A model generated the notes under the pieces. That model had not been told where the DNA came from. It saw only the letters and a program-made list of their open reading frames with translations, and did not search any database. Shown piece after piece: positions 9,340 to 18,961 of a stretch of DNA of 64,000 nt; position 1 is the first letter of the stretch, and every line of letters starts with the position of its first letter. This DNA is from Candidatus Limnocylindrales bacterium (GTDB taxonomy: Bacteria; Moduliflexota; Moduliflexia; Moduliflexales; JAUQPW01), in contig DATMBG010000021.1 of NCBI GenBank assembly GCA_035559535.1, positions 162,398 through 226,397 of the forward strand, read 5' to 3'. Made by a program: the position numbers and the translations under genes.

Positions 9340-9855
9340 TTAAGAAACTGGCTCTACATCGGCGGCATCTATTTCCATAGCAGCCGATTGCTGAATAAGA
9401 TCCACCGAAATAACCAGACGGAACTTTCTCCTTTTTTCCATAAGAATCCCTTCCACACCTGCCAGAGGTCCTCTCTTGACACGAACCCGTTGCCCTTCTT
9501 TGAAATAAGGAACCGGATCATATTTTAAACCGCTGGTAATCATCCGCTGAATCGCGGAAATCTGTTCTTCAGGAATCGGAACCGGTCCTTCATGAAATCC
9601 AACAATCTGAACCACACCGACAGTGGTTAAAATTTTCAATTTGTCCAGGAGCGGGAAATAGCCAAAAATATATCCCGGAAAGAGAGGAAAACTGACTAAC
9701 TTTTTTCGATCTTTCCAATATCTTAATTTTTCTACCAACGGTAGGAAATGGACAATGTTTTTCTTTTCAAACTGCTCTTTTACCTTATGTTCATGACGAG
9801 ATCTGGTATGAATAGCATACCAGTGAGGGTTTTCTAAAAGATTCCTTTGTATCAT
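9340..9855 (-). CDS. NusG/RfaH/UpxY-like transcription antiterminator
   Basis: 171-residue paralogue of NusG. It has the NGN domain start WYAIHTRSRHEHKVKEQF, the segment FPLFPGYIFGYF that contacts RNA polymerase, and a C-terminal KOW domain (FKEGQRVRVKRGPLAGVEG). Specialised NusG paralogues of this kind (RfaH, LoaP, UpxY) promote elongation through long polysaccharide operons. Its position just before the sugar genes at 8149 and below fits that role. A GTG 19 codons upstream is in frame, but neither start has a strong ribosome site; the ATG at 9855 leaves a normal short lead before the NGN domain. No ops-like pause element was recognised. Confidence 0.85.
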   Translation of the reverse strand: MIQRNLLENPHWYAIHTRSRHEHKVKEQFEKKNIVHFLPLVEKLRYWKDRKKLVSFPLFPGYIFGYFPLLDKLKILTTVGVVQIVGFHEGPVPIPEEQISAIQRMITSGLKYDPVPYFKEGQRVRVKRGPLAGVEGILMEKRRKFRLVISVDLIQQSAAMEIDAADVEPVS

Positions 9856-9960
9856 ACTTTCTTTGAATTCTAATTTACGATAAAACCCAACGATAAGACC
9901 TGATACTGACACCTATGCCGGATAGCCCCGGCTTTTCAAATCCAGAACTACCTGCAACAT

Positions 9961-9988
9961 GTACGGGCGTAAGGCCTTACGCCCCTAC
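9961..9988. repeat. 28-bp palindrome of the GTAGGGGC family
   Basis: Near-perfect palindrome (one mismatch): GTACGGGCGTAAGG followed by CCTTACGCCCCTAC. It lies between the NusG-like gene and the FecR gene. The same outer bases with a different centre recur at 17979, 28193, 30716, 41784 and 63990. No T-run follows on either side, so it is not a typical intrinsic terminator. Confidence 0.85.
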
Positions 9989-10008
9989 CCACCTGTTGAC
10001 AGGACTTC

Positions 10009-11322
10009 TCACGGGGACACCGGTGTGGGGGTTGGAGGGGGCAGCGGAGTAGGGGTTGGAGTTGGAACAGGACCTGGTCCTGCCGAGCTGACAACCAGGG
10101 TTACCACTGCGATGGCGGTTTTACCTCCGTTATCCGTTCCAGAAATCGTTATGGCATAAGTTCCCCCTGAGGTTGTAGGAGAAGTCGTAATAAGGAGCTG
10201 AAGTTGGGCATTTCCGGCCCCACCCGTAGGGGATACAGGATTTTCGGTAAAGGCGCCTGTTGTATCCGGTGGGAGTCCTGTCACACTTAAAAGAGCCGAA
10301 TTACTGGAACCTGTAAATCCGGCCACAACATTATAAAAAGTAGAACCTCCGGCTTGAACCGTTCGGATGGGGGGGGCTGCAAGAAGGGCAAAACCCGGAC
10401 TAAAAGTCGGGTTCGTAAGCTGTGAATCCCTGAAACCTCCTGCAGGAATTGGTTCACCTGGAGGATTTGAATGAACGCCAATTCGGAGCCCACCCGGGGG
10501 GATAACGCCTGAGGTCCCATCGGGATTTGTAATTTCGATGGTTCCTTCAAGGGTGCGAATAATTAAAGTTTCACAATCAGAACGAACTTCCACTGCATTG
10601 CCACCGTGAAGTTTAACCCCAGGAGTATTTACCCCGAGAAACTGGAATTGCATCTCACCACTCAAAACTTCAGTGGTCACCACCGTCTCAATATTTGAAA
10701 GATCCGTCCTTGTGAATAAAACCTCCTGGCCCTCTCCTGATCGGGTAGAGAGTATTTCCCCGCAGAGAGGTACGTACACTTCAGTATTTCCGCTGAGAAA
10801 TCGGACCCTTATGGTCCCTTCAAGGACCATGACTTCGGTTTTAGAAGATCCTTTGGGCTTCCGAACTTCCATCTCTGATAGTTCGACACCTGCAACGGCC
10901 GTATCCGTCTCAATTTCATGAATGGTCCTGGTGTAATTTACCGATTTTTGAACTCGAGTCCGTACAACTCCCCACCATAACTTAAAACGGGACATGCGCT
11001 CAGATTCAGAGATCTGGAGCTGACTGATTTCCAGTCTGGTATGATCCTTCAGATCTAGAGTACTTCCATCACTTAATGTTAACTTGGCTCTGGACCCAGA
11101 GCCTGTTTGAATATGATCTCCTTCCCCTAAAACCATGCCCGGTTCAGCCGAAATCCAATTCCCCTGGTCCTGGGGCAGGACTTCCACCTTCCCGGTAAAG
11201 TCCGTTAATAGAGCCGTCGACCCGGCAGAAACCGTTGATAAAGCCATGGATCCGCAAAACAGGAAAAAAACCGACCCGACACTTAACCCTTTAAAGAATC
11301 CAAATCGAGATAGAAATTCCAT
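10009..11322 (-). CDS. Secreted FecR-domain protein with Ig-like domain and Pro/Thr tail
   Basis: 437-residue exported protein. A signal peptide (VFFLFCGSMALSTVSAG, about 18-34) is followed by a FecR domain (about 40-200: GKVEVLPQDQGNW, DHIQTGSGSRAKLTLSDGS, then FKLWWGVVRTRV). Next comes an Ig-like domain (about 315-410) with LSVTGLPPDT, and a Pro/Thr-rich end. FecR domains of this stand-alone type occur in periplasmic or surface proteins next to exopolysaccharide loci, not only in iron signalling. AGGTGGCAGGG before the ATG supports the start. It precedes the antiterminator gene and follows a beta-barrel gene on the same strand. A surface or glycan-binding role is inferred. Confidence 0.78.
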   Translation of the reverse strand: MEFLSRFGFFKGLSVGSVFFLFCGSMALSTVSAGSTALLTDFTGKVEVLPQDQGNWISAEPGMVLGEGDHIQTGSGSRAKLTLSDGSTLDLKDHTRLEISQLQISESERMSRFKLWWGVVRTRVQKSVNYTRTIHEIETDTAVAGVELSEMEVRKPKGSSKTEVMVLEGTIRVRFLSGNTEVYVPLCGEILSTRSGEGQEVLFTRTDLSNIETVVTTEVLSGEMQFQFLGVNTPGVKLHGGNAVEVRSDCETLIIRTLEGTIEITNPDGTSGVIPPGGLRIGVHSNPPGEPIPAGGFRDSQLTNPTFSPGFALLAAPPIRTVQAGGSTFYNVVAGFTGSSNSALLSVTGLPPDTTGAFTENPVSPTGGAGNAQLQLLITTSPTTSGGTYAITISGTDNGGKTAIAVVTLVVSSAGPGPVPTPTPTPLPPPTPTPVSP

Positions 11323-11394
11323 AATTACCCTGCCACCTTAAAGATTCCGAGATGTAAAACATAAAAACACACTTTAACCTTTGAGTACCACTCC

Positions 11395-12894
11395 TCAGAA
11401 GGTTGCCCGGCTAAAGATGTTGAACCGATTAACATTATAATCGTCGATATCAAAATTAGAGTTATTATCGACAAACTCATAGCCTATATTGATCGAGAGA
11501 TATCGGGTTAAGGAATAGCCTACACCTACATTAAAAGTCTGAGTGGTATCTTCCCGGTCTCCTCGAGTCGGGTCAAAGAAGATCTCACTGAAAAATTGCC
11601 TGTTGGCAATTTTATATCCTCCGAAGGTCCGTATCCTTTGAGTAATCATATACTCGATATCTCCTGCAAATCCTATGCTGTTTGCAGTATCATTACCCGT
11701 AGCAATACCGGGTACAGTAGCCGGAGTTTGAATCAGCTCCCGAGTCTCATGGAGATAATTAAGGGCCAGGCTCGCTCGGGCATTGTCCCCGAGTCGTAAA
11801 ACAAGCCTACTTCTGATATCATCGGTTTCCAGGGTCTCTCCGAAATCATTTTCACTGAAAAAGCGGTCGTAGGTAAGAGCCAGGCTAGAACTTGCCGTGA
11901 TATTGAAATTCAACCCGAAGTTTGCTGCAAACCCACTGCGATCCCTCTGATCAATCCTCTGAACCTGTCCTGTAGTTGGATCTACAAACTCAACTGCCGA
12001 GAAGGAGTTAGTTTCAAATCCAATTTTGGCAAGACCACTCAATCTTGGAGAGAGTTTAAAATTAACCCCACCGGTCAAACGCTGACGGGTAACATCAGCC
12101 CGGGTTCTCGGATCCACAATCTCATTGGGTTTGGGTTCTTCACGGAGAAGTCGGGAAATATTATAATCCGTTACCAACGTTAATCTGGGGTTAAGGATAT
12201 AACCAAAATTAAAGACCCCTCCATGGGATTGACTGTTCGAGACCACCTGGGTCGTCTCGGTCACCAGGGGGGTTGACGTAAGCTGGACGGTATTTTTGGT
12301 ATAATCTATCCGCCTATAACTATATCCGGCATCGAAGAAGGTCCGTTTGGTATCTATAATTCGATAAGAAGGGGTGATTTGAAATTCATTCCGAAAGGTT
12401 TTATTACCGGGAAGGAGGGCCTGGGTGGTATCAATAGGAACCGTAGTCAGGTTTTCTTTAATGTTAATGGTAAGTCGCTTGAAATAGGCACGCTTACCTA
12501 CATCAGCTTTTAATTCCAGGGTATGGATAAATTGATCATTCTCATCGTTATCGGCATAATTTTGATAATCCATTCGATACCCAAGACCGAGGGTAAGGAA
12601 CTGAGTTATATCCACATCTAAACCGACTCCTGTAGATAAATTAAAAATCGAATCATCCTTACTTTTTGCGTTGATGGGAAGAGATTCTCCATCAGAAAGA
12701 AGAAAAACGTTATCATCGAAGGTCTCTCGGACCTCGACAAAGGGGGTTAACCGGGATCTTGAGGAAAGCTCGAAGGCCAAAGCATCTGGGGAAAGAAAAA
12801 TAAGCCCGACTATGATGATCAAGCCACTTCCGAGTACCTTTTTTAACGCCTTTGGAAAACGCTGATTACCTGGAGTACTGAGATTCTGATTCAT
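11395..12894 (-). CDS. Outer-membrane beta-barrel protein (BBP2-type, exopolysaccharide locus)
   Basis: 499-residue outer-membrane protein. A signal segment (LIIIVGLIFLSPDALAF, about 25-41) precedes many alternating amphipathic strands separated by Asp/Asn-rich turns, and the chain ends FNIFSRATF with the C-terminal aromatic residue recognised by the BAM complex. The layout matches the 'putative beta-barrel porin 2' family found in exopolysaccharide clusters. GGAGG lies six bases before the ATG. With the FecR gene 72 bases downstream, it probably forms the outer-membrane part of the polysaccharide export or surface-anchoring system; the transported compound is unknown. Confidence 0.78.
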   Translation of the reverse strand: MNQNLSTPGNQRFPKALKKVLGSGLIIIVGLIFLSPDALAFELSSRSRLTPFVEVRETFDDNVFLLSDGESLPINAKSKDDSIFNLSTGVGLDVDITQFLTLGLGYRMDYQNYADNDENDQFIHTLELKADVGKRAYFKRLTINIKENLTTVPIDTTQALLPGNKTFRNEFQITPSYRIIDTKRTFFDAGYSYRRIDYTKNTVQLTSTPLVTETTQVVSNSQSHGGVFNFGYILNPRLTLVTDYNISRLLREEPKPNEIVDPRTRADVTRQRLTGGVNFKLSPRLSGLAKIGFETNSFSAVEFVDPTTGQVQRIDQRDRSGFAANFGLNFNITASSSLALTYDRFFSENDFGETLETDDIRSRLVLRLGDNARASLALNYLHETRELIQTPATVPGIATGNDTANSIGFAGDIEYMITQRIRTFGGYKIANRQFFSEIFFDPTRGDREDTTQTFNVGVGYSLTRYLSINIGYEFVDNNSNFDIDDYNVNRFNIFSRATF

Positions 12895-13709
12895 GAGGAT
12901 CCTCCGATTATAAATTAAAAATCTAGACCGGCTGCCATCTAAGGGCCTGGAAGAACAAAAAGATAAAGCGATAAAAAATTACTCCTTATTTTAATGGAAT
13001 TTTTCAGGGATTTGTCAAGTTAAAAAACGAGAAGTCAGTTTTCAGGATCTTGGTTAAACCTGTTTCAACAGGACCCCTTTGACCTCTTGGTCTTCAACAT
13101 TAAAACCAAAGTTAAAAAGGCTTTACATAAAGCCTGTTGTTATGTTTTCCCCTTGACTTTTCCAGTTCTGTTCTTTATGATAATGATATTCCTGAATGGT
13201 TGCTATTTGCTTTGCTGTTTGCTTTCACCCCCGCCCTCTCTCCCGAAGCTTCAGGGGAAGGGTTGGAGACCTGGGGGCCAGGATAAGGCTTGACTGAGCA
13301 TGCAACCCTCTGCTTCATCTCTCCTTCTCCCTTTCCGGACGCTTCAGGAGAGGGGGAGCGAGGACATAGCTGTCGGGTTACGCTGAAAAGCCCCGCCAGG
13401 GGCGAACGGTTGATAGCCCCATGTAAGTCGAGGGATTCAGTCATTCAGAATTTTTTCAAGCTTCCGAAGGAAGCCCCCCTTTCCTCTATATCCCTCCGCA
13501 TGCGAGGGGAATTGGGGAGCGGCCTGTTAAACAGGTCGCCCCGCCGGGGCTAACCGAATTGTCAACCGGGGACGGTTAACCTACTTATCCTGGCGCGTAT
13601 GGGGAGCGAGGGGGTGAGGGTAGATCCTAAAAAAATTAAAAATTTTAGAAACTAACGAAATTAGAGATTATAAAAAAAAATAAAAAGATTGAAAACAGGA
13701 GAGAGGTGC
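12895..13709. other. Divergent non-coding region, BBP2-like gene and leuS
   Basis: About 800 bases between divergent genes. The left third is AT-rich and should hold the promoter of the beta-barrel gene. From about 13365 it is filled by a rearranged copy of the dispersed element. Frames here are short and lack coding character. The leuS leader is the A-rich stretch 13620-13709. Confidence 0.6.
13365..13600. repeat. Expanded copy of the 154-bp dispersed element
   Basis: It carries the modules CGCTGAAAAGCCCCGCC, GGGGCGAACGGTTGATAGC, GGCCTGTTAAACAGGTCGCC and the terminal repeat CTTATCCTGGCGCGTATG at 13583-13600. Compared with the 154-bp copies it holds roughly 80 extra bases, including a GTCAACCGGGGACGGTTAAC palindrome near 13561-13580 that is also present near 39808. 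Confidence 0.75.
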
Positions 13710-16208
13710 ATGGAAGCCCATTACGATTTTAAACGAATTGAAAGTAAATGGCAGAAAATCTGGGAGGAGACCAAGCAGTACAAGACCGAGCGTGATCCGC
13801 AGAAACCGAAGTATTATTGCCTGGAGATGTTTCCGTATCCTTCTGGAAGAATTCATATGGGGCACGTCCGGAACTATAGCATTGGAGATGTCATAGCCCG
13901 TTATAAAATGATGCAGGGCTATAATGTGCTCCATCCTATGGGTTGGGATGCCTTCGGAATGCCCGCAGAAAATGCTGCCATTCAACATCGTGTACATCCA
14001 GCAACCTGGACTCGGGAAAACATTGCTTATATGAAAAAGCAATTGAAGTCCATGGGAATCAGCTATGATTGGGATCGGGAACTGGCTACCTGTGACCTTA
14101 TCTATTATAAATGGCAGCAATGGCTCTTTCTAAAAATGTATGAACGCGGGTTGGTGTATCGAAAGAAATCCTTCGTAAACTGGTGTGAGAGCTGTCAAAC
14201 GGTTTTGGCCAACGAACAGGCAGAAGGAGGAGTTTGCTGGCGGTGTGGAACCCAGGTAATCCAGAAGGAGCTGGAACAGTGGTTTTTTAAAATTACCGAT
14301 TATGCCGAAGAGCTGCTGGCATATTGTGACAAATTGACAGGCTGGCCGGAACGGGTTCTGACCATGCAACGGAATTGGATTGGAAAGAGCTACGGCGCCC
14401 AGGTTAAGTTTCCACTGGCCGACCGACCTGGTTTCATCGAGATCTTCACGACCCGACCGGATACCCTTTACGGTGCAACCTTCATGGTTCTGGCTCCGGA
14501 ACATCCTTTGGTTCGAGAGCTCACCCAGGGAACTCCACAGGAAAAGCCGGTTATGGAGTTTGTGGACCGAATCCTGAAACAGGATAAAAAGGTGCGTACA
14601 GCCGAAGAGGTGGTTAAAGAAGGAATTTTTACAGGGCAATATGCGATAAACCCCCTCACCCAAGAGCGAATTCCCATTTGGGTAGCCAATTTTGTTTTGA
14701 TCGAGTACGGAACCGGAGCGATTATGTCGGTTCCAACCCACGATCAAAGGGATTTTGAGTTTGCCAAAAAATACGGGCTGCCGTTACGGGTCGTCATTCA
14801 AAAACCGGATGGTTCTTTATCTGAGGAAACCATGACAGAAGCCTATGTGGGTGAAGGAATTATGGTTAACTCCGGCCCCTTCACCGGTCTTTCAAGCACC
14901 GAAGGAAAGGAAAAAATAACCAAATACCTGGAAGAAAAGGGGATCGGTAAGCAGGCCACGACCTATCGATTGCGAGATTGGGGAATCTCCCGACAGCGCT
15001 ATTGGGGAAATCCCATTCCCATGATCCATTGTAAAACCTGTGGCATTGTTCCGGTTCCTTATGAAGACCTGCCGGTGGTTCTTCCAGAAGAAGGGGTTCA
15101 ATTTACGGGAAGAGAAGGTAACCCGCTGGATCATGTTCCGGAGTTTGTCAATACCCTATGCCCTCGCTGTAAAGAACCGGCCCGACGAGAAACGGATACC
15201 ATGGATACCTTTGTGGATTCTTCCTGGTATTATATGCGCTATACCTGCCCGCAGTACGATAAAGGACCTCTAGATTTGGAACAGGTTAATTACTGGCTAC
15301 CGGTGGATCAGTATATCGGGGGTATCGAACATGCGGTACTGCATTTGCTCTACTCTCGCTTCTTTACCAAAGTCCTGCGAGATATGGGCCTGCTGAAAGT
15401 GGATGAACCCTTCACGCGTTTACTCACCCAGGGTATGGTCCTTAAAGATGGGGCCGCCATGTCTAAATCTAAAGGAAATATTGTGGACCCGGATGAGCAA
15501 ATCAATAAGTACGGTGCAGATACGGCGCGACTCTTTATCCTGTTTGCAGCTCCTCCGGAGAAAGAGATTGATTGGAATGATCAGGCTGTTGAAGGCGCGT
15601 TTCGATTCCTGAACCGGGTCTGGCGCATGGTATATAACCATATAGACTCCCTCCAACAGGTTAAGGAAGGAGTTATTGAACTCCAGAAGCTTTCCGGGCC
15701 CTCTCGGGAACTTTATCGCTGGACCCATAAAACGATTAAAAAGGTTACCGAGGACATAGAAGATCGCTTTCATTTCAATACGGCTATCAGTGCCGTCATG
15801 GAGCTGGTCAATACCATCTATCAATTTGAAGTGCCTCAACAAGAAGGAGAGGAACGAGATCAGGCCCTGAGGGTTCTGCGAGAAGCTATAAAGGCGGTTA
15901 TTCTGTTACTGGGTCCTTTTACGCCCCATATTACCGAAGAGCTCTGGCACGAGCTGGGGTATACCACCAGCCTGTTCAGCGAACCATGGCCGACTTATAA
16001 TGAAGAAGCCCTCAAAGAAGATCAAATCTTGATCGTGGTTCAAGTTAACGGAAAAGTTCGCAGTCGAATTACCGTGCCGGCCACCGCTTCAGGAGATGAG
16101 GTTAAGAAAGTCGCTCTAGGCGATGAAAAAGTCAAAAAATTCATGGAAGGAAAGCCCGCCAAAAACATCGTGGTTGTTCCAGGAAAGCTGATTAATATTG
16201 TAACGTAG
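13710..16208 (+). CDS. leuS: Leucyl-tRNA synthetase
   Basis: Class I aminoacyl-tRNA synthetase that charges tRNA-Leu in the cytoplasm; 832 residues, a full-length bacterial enzyme. The HIGH motif is HMGH (49-52) in [12 protein letters not shown], and the KMSKS loop is [12 protein letters not shown] (from about 583). The CP1 editing domain lies between ([25 protein letters not shown]) and the anticodon-binding and C-terminal domains follow. A TTG seven codons upstream is in frame, but AGGAGAG eight bases before this ATG decides the start. A strong hairpin terminator follows the stop. Confidence 0.98.
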   Translation: MEAHYDFKRIESKWQKIWEETKQYKTERDPQKPKYYCLEMFPYPSGRIHMGHVRNYSIGDVIARYKMMQGYNVLHPMGWDAFGMPAENAAIQHRVHPATWTRENIAYMKKQLKSMGISYDWDRELATCDLIYYKWQQWLFLKMYERGLVYRKKSFVNWCESCQTVLANEQAEGGVCWRCGTQVIQKELEQWFFKITDYAEELLAYCDKLTGWPERVLTMQRNWIGKSYGAQVKFPLADRPGFIEIFTTRPDTLYGATFMVLAPEHPLVRELTQGTPQEKPVMEFVDRILKQDKKVRTAEEVVKEGIFTGQYAINPLTQERIPIWVANFVLIEYGTGAIMSVPTHDQRDFEFAKKYGLPLRVVIQKPDGSLSEETMTEAYVGEGIMVNSGPFTGLSSTEGKEKITKYLEEKGIGKQATTYRLRDWGISRQRYWGNPIPMIHCKTCGIVPVPYEDLPVVLPEEGVQFTGREGNPLDHVPEFVNTLCPRCKEPARRETDTMDTFVDSSWYYMRYTCPQYDKGPLDLEQVNYWLPVDQYIGGIEHAVLHLLYSRFFTKVLRDMGLLKVDEPFTRLLTQGMVLKDGAAMSKSKGNIVDPDEQINKYGADTARLFILFAAPPEKEIDWNDQAVEGAFRFLNRVWRMVYNHIDSLQQVKEGVIELQKLSGPSRELYRWTHKTIKKVTEDIEDRFHFNTAISAVMELVNTIYQFEVPQQEGEERDQALRVLREAIKAVILLLGPFTPHITEELWHELGYTTSLFSEPWPTYNEEALKEDQILIVVQVNGKVRSRITVPATASGDEVKKVALGDEKVKKFMEGKPAKNIVVVPGKLINIVT

Positions 16209-16231
16209 GAAACTCTTTCTATTTAACCATC

Positions 16232-16263
16232 AAAAACCCGTTTTCCCTGGAAAACGGGTTTTT
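16232..16263 (+). terminator. Intrinsic terminator after leuS
   Basis: Perfect 15-bp stem (AAAAACCCGTTTTCC pairing with GGAAAACGGGTTTTT) with a very short loop and a T-tract forming its right end. It lies 24 bases after the leuS stop and only 11 bases before the lptE start, leaving no room for a promoter in between. Confidence 0.88.
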
Positions 16264-16274
16264 CACAAGCTTAT

Positions 16275-16799
16275 ATGGTCAAATCGATCTTTTCTCTTTT
16301 GTTTTATCTTCTTACCCTCACGGTAAGTATCTCCGGCTGTGGTTATCATCTGGTCGGGAGTGGGAGTCTGCCGGCCCATATTAAAACCATCTCCATTCCG
16401 CTTTTTATAAACAAAACCCAGGAACAGGGAGCCGAAGATATCCTTACCCGGGCCGTTATTAACGAATTTATAACCGGTAAGGTCAAACTCGTAGATTCTT
16501 CTCAAGCCGACGCCCGACTTAGCGGTGAAATTGTGTCCTACCTCGTCCAGCCGACCCAGTTTAACTCCAATAAGCAGGTCATCCAGTACAAACTAACCGT
16601 CGGCGTTAATGTAAAGTTGGAAGATCTGGTCAATCGAAAAGTTCTATGGGAACAGCAGAACTTAACAGAAGATGAAGACTTCAATGTGAGCCCGGATATC
16701 AGCCCCATAGAGCTTGATGATAGAGAACGACGGGCTTTTGAAAGACTCGCCGAGGACCTGGCGGGAAGGATATTGGATCTGGCTACAGAGGGATTTTAA
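16275..16799 (+). CDS. lptE: LptE, LPS-assembly outer-membrane lipoprotein
   Basis: 174-residue lipoprotein that plugs the LptD barrel and helps place LPS in the outer leaflet. The signal peptide ends in lipobox ISGC (Cys22), followed by GYHLVGSGSLPAHIKTISIP, the typical LptE/LPS-assembly start, and by a segment NKTQEQGAEDILTRAVINEF. It lies in the usual leuS-lptE-holA order known from many Gram-negative bacteria. No ribosome site is apparent and the leuS terminator hairpin ends 11 bases before the ATG, so expression depends on read-through or a promoter inside leuS. Confidence 0.92.
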   Translation: MVKSIFSLLFYLLTLTVSISGCGYHLVGSGSLPAHIKTISIPLFINKTQEQGAEDILTRAVINEFITGKVKLVDSSQADARLSGEIVSYLVQPTQFNSNKQVIQYKLTVGVNVKLEDLVNRKVLWEQQNLTEDEDFNVSPDISPIELDDRERRAFERLAEDLAGRILDLATEGF

Positions 16800-16826
16800 C
16801 GGCTTCCCGAAGGTCAAACGGTACAG

Positions 16827-17834
16827 GTGGCTAAATCTTATCTGACTTATTCAGAGCTACGGAATAAACTCGAAGCGGGAGACATCCGACCCCTCTATCT
16901 CTTTCAAGGAGAAGAGGAGTTTTTAATGGAAGAAGCCATCGACCTTCTCAAGGAGAAGGTCTTAGGCTCTGCATCTTCTGATTTTAATTTCGAGAAATTT
17001 TACGGTAAGGAAACAAAGGTAACCGATATCCTCTCCAGTGCAGAGACCACTCCCTTCCTCAGCCCGCGACGTCTCCTTCTCGTGAAAGATGCAGATCTCT
17101 TTCCGCCGGCGGACCTGGATGCCCTTGCCGATTATGCCATCAAACCCAATCCGGCTACCTGCCTGGTCCTTATGGCAAAAAAAATAGATACCAAGAGAAA
17201 AGCCTTTTGGGAAGCCTGGAAGACCTATGGGGAAATCGTCCAATTTTGGAAATTGTTTGAAAACGAAGTGCCCAAATGGATTCAACAGCGGGCTAAAAAA
17301 TATAACCTTTCTATGCCGCCGGAGACTTCCTTATATCTTTATGAAAGAGTCGGGAACGACCTGCGACAGTTGGACCAGGAGTTGGAAAAAGTTCGTACCT
17401 TTCTGGGTCCAGGACAGGAGGTATCCCGGGAAGTCCTGGAGAATTTATCCCAACATATTCGACCATATTCGGTTTTTGATTTAGTGGAAAGTTTAAGCCA
17501 GAAAAAATTGGATCAGACATTCAAAATACTGGATGTTCTCCTGAGGGAGGGTGAGGAACCCTTGAAAATCCTCGCCCTGATAGCCAGGCAAATCCGTTTG
17601 CTCTGGCAGGTTAAGCTGGCCAGGGCCGAGGGAAAATCCTCGACCTGGATGGAAAAAGAATTGGGTATTCCGGCAAGACACCTGAAAAACCTTCAGGAAC
17701 AGGAGAAGAACTTTTCTTTAGACCGCCTTAAAAAAGCCTTTACACGGCTATCCGAAACCGATATGGCCCTGAAATCCAGCCTTCATACCCCCCAGATTTT
17801 GCTCGAAAGCCTGATCCTTGATCTGATTATTTAG
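16827..17834 (+). CDS. holA: DNA polymerase III delta subunit
   Basis: 335-residue clamp-loader subunit that opens the beta sliding clamp at the replication fork. Family features are YLFQGEEEFLMEEAI near the N terminus (degenerate nucleotide-binding region), RLLLVKDADLFP, and the C-terminal helical collar domain (about 210-335, with EEPLKILALIARQIRLLW). The start is GTG, 27 bases after lptE, with only AGG-like bases before it. The gene order leuS-lptE-holA-rpsT is a common neighbourhood. Confidence 0.94.
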   Translation: MAKSYLTYSELRNKLEAGDIRPLYLFQGEEEFLMEEAIDLLKEKVLGSASSDFNFEKFYGKETKVTDILSSAETTPFLSPRRLLLVKDADLFPPADLDALADYAIKPNPATCLVLMAKKIDTKRKAFWEAWKTYGEIVQFWKLFENEVPKWIQQRAKKYNLSMPPETSLYLYERVGNDLRQLDQELEKVRTFLGPGQEVSREVLENLSQHIRPYSVFDLVESLSQKKLDQTFKILDVLLREGEEPLKILALIARQIRLLWQVKLARAEGKSSTWMEKELGIPARHLKNLQEQEKNFSLDRLKKAFTRLSETDMALKSSLHTPQILLESLILDLII

Positions 17835-17928
17835 TCAAGGCGTTAAGGGATATCTAGACCTTATGTCTGATCCTTAGCTTGACGCGCATGGGGCACATGG
17901 GAAGTTGACCTGGAGATCCATCGGCTTC

Positions 17929-18095
17929 CATAAGCACCAGTTAAGCTGAAAAGCCGCGTCAGAGTGGGCGACGACATTGTAGGGGCACGGCGACGCCGTG
18001 CCCCTACGTGGATAGGATTTTGTTTCCCCTGGCGTAAGCCAGGGGCTATTCCCAGGTCGCCCCGCTGGGGCTAACCTTCTTATGCTGATGTATAG
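17929..18095. repeat. Copy of the 154-bp element carrying a palindrome insertion
   Basis: Left end CATAAGCACCAGTTAAGCTG and right end CTTATGCTGATGTATAG match the terminal repeats of the full-length copies at 60503 and 63794. Inside it at 17979-18007 sits a 29-base perfect palindrome of the GTAGGGGC family, so one repeat type appears nested in another. Confidence 0.72.
17979..18007. repeat. 29-bp palindrome of the GTAGGGGC family
   Basis: Perfect inverted repeat with 14-base arms (GTAGGGGCACGGCG and its complement) around one central A. It is inserted within the dispersed element at 17929-18095. Confidence 0.9.
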
Positions 18096-18160
18096 GCCCC
18101 CGGCTCTCCTTTCCCATAGCGTGGGAGAGGGGAGCCGGGGGCCTATGCATCAGCATAAGA
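18078..18160. repeat. Long hairpin overlapping the repeat end
   Basis: About 30-base arms: CTTATGCTGATG.ATAGGCCCCCGGCTC on the left pair with GAGCCGGGGGCCTATGCATCAGCATAAG on the right. It lies between the convergent genes holA and rpsT and could stop transcription from both sides, although no T-run is present. Confidence 0.7.
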
Positions 18161-18187
18161 CCAGAAGGAATTACTTTATTAATCCCA

Positions 18188-18273
18188 ACACCCCCCTGGC
18201 CTCCCTCCAGGGGGAACCTAAAAGGGGAATGGTCCTGACCGAAGTCCCTCCTGGAGGGGGGCCAGGAGGGTGT
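18188..18273. repeat. GC-rich inverted repeat between holA and rpsT
   Basis: Imperfect arms of about 29 bases (left 18188-18215, right 18245-18273) built around CCCCTGGCCTCCCTCCAGG and its complement. With the two elements before it, it fills the 550-base gap between holA and rpsT, which holds no credible gene. Confidence 0.65.
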
Positions 18274-18388
18274 TCTTCTCTGCTTAACCTGGCGCCTAGG
18301 GGGGCTGGGGTAAGGACGGAGAACTACCCGCAATTAACTTTACAAGGTAGTACCCTTCATCGGGAGGGATGGGGAAAGCTCTAAACCT

Positions 18389-18670
18389 TTAAGCAGAAGT
18401 TTGAGACGCTATGAGAGCATTCAATTTATGCATCAGACGGGATTTTTTTCGACTGGCTTTATTCAAATGAATGATTCCCTTGGCAGCCAGTTTGTCCAGA
18501 ATAGGTATAGCCTTTTGTAAGGCGGCCTTAGCACCTTCTATATCTTTCTCAGCAATCGCCATCTCCACCTTCTTAACCAGATTTTTCATCCGCGTCTTAT
18601 AAGACGCATTTCGCCGCCGACGGACCTCGTCCTGCCGCATTTTTTTAATAGCCGATTTATGATTCGCCAT
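18389..18670 (-). CDS. rpsT: 30S ribosomal protein S20
   Basis: Small-subunit ribosomal protein that binds 16S rRNA early in assembly. The 93 residues begin MANHKSAIKKMRQDEVRRRR, the classic S20 start, followed by the helical TRMKNLVKKVE and the end GIIHLNKASRKKSRL. Longer in-frame starts up to 18745 are ignored because family members begin at this ATG. No strong Shine-Dalgarno is present, as is common for rpsT, and the 100-base leader contains imperfect repeats (GTAATGCG/GTACTGCAGG/GTAGTGCG) that could serve autoregulation. Confidence 0.97.
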   Translation of the reverse strand: MANHKSAIKKMRQDEVRRRRNASYKTRMKNLVKKVEMAIAEKDIEGAKAALQKAIPILDKLAAKGIIHLNKASRKKSRLMHKLNALIASQTSA

Positions 18671-18775
18671 AGTTTGGAACAGGCAATGCGCACTACCTAC
18701 AGGGGATTTTTTAACCTTACCTGCTACGCATCCTGCAGTACGCATTACAGGGGTTTATTTTAATTTTCTAAAAAG

Positions 18776-18802
18776 CTAATACCCCGTCCCTAACCTTGTC
18801 AA
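18776..18802 (-). promoter_or_regulatory. Candidate rpsT promoter
   Basis: On the minus strand a TTGACA box (18797-18802) is followed after 15 bases by TATTAG (18776-18781). The spacing is shorter than ideal. It lies about 105 bases before the rpsT start. Confidence 0.35.
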
Positions 18803-18836
18803 GTTCTTTCCTTTATAAAGTTTTGCAAAAAATTTC

Positions 18837-18865
18837 TTGATCAGAGAACGGTAATAGCGTATATG
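18837..18865 (+). promoter_or_regulatory. Candidate promoter of the TPR/HEAT-tol operon
   Basis: TTGATC (18837-18842) and TATATG (18860-18865) with a 17-base spacer, about 95 bases upstream of the TPR/HEAT gene start and in the same orientation. Confidence 0.4.
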
Positions 18866-18961
18866 TCATGATAGAATGGGATTTATAATGGTAAAGATAG
18901 GCTTAAAGGTCTGTCTTCTTTTAGCAAACCACCTGGAGGGTATTTGGAAGGTGAGGTTATG

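Noticed and set aside
9961..9988. GTAGGGGC palindromes as intrinsic terminators
   Set aside because: They lack a following T-run, one lies inside a coding gene and one inside a repeat, so termination does not explain the family.
13178..13196. Fur box (GATAATGATATTCC...)
   Set aside because: Only the left half matches the consensus and it is not next to a suitable promoter.
14130..14747. 205-residue frame on the minus strand inside leuS
   Set aside because: It is antisense to a fully conserved leuS and has no family pattern or ribosome site.
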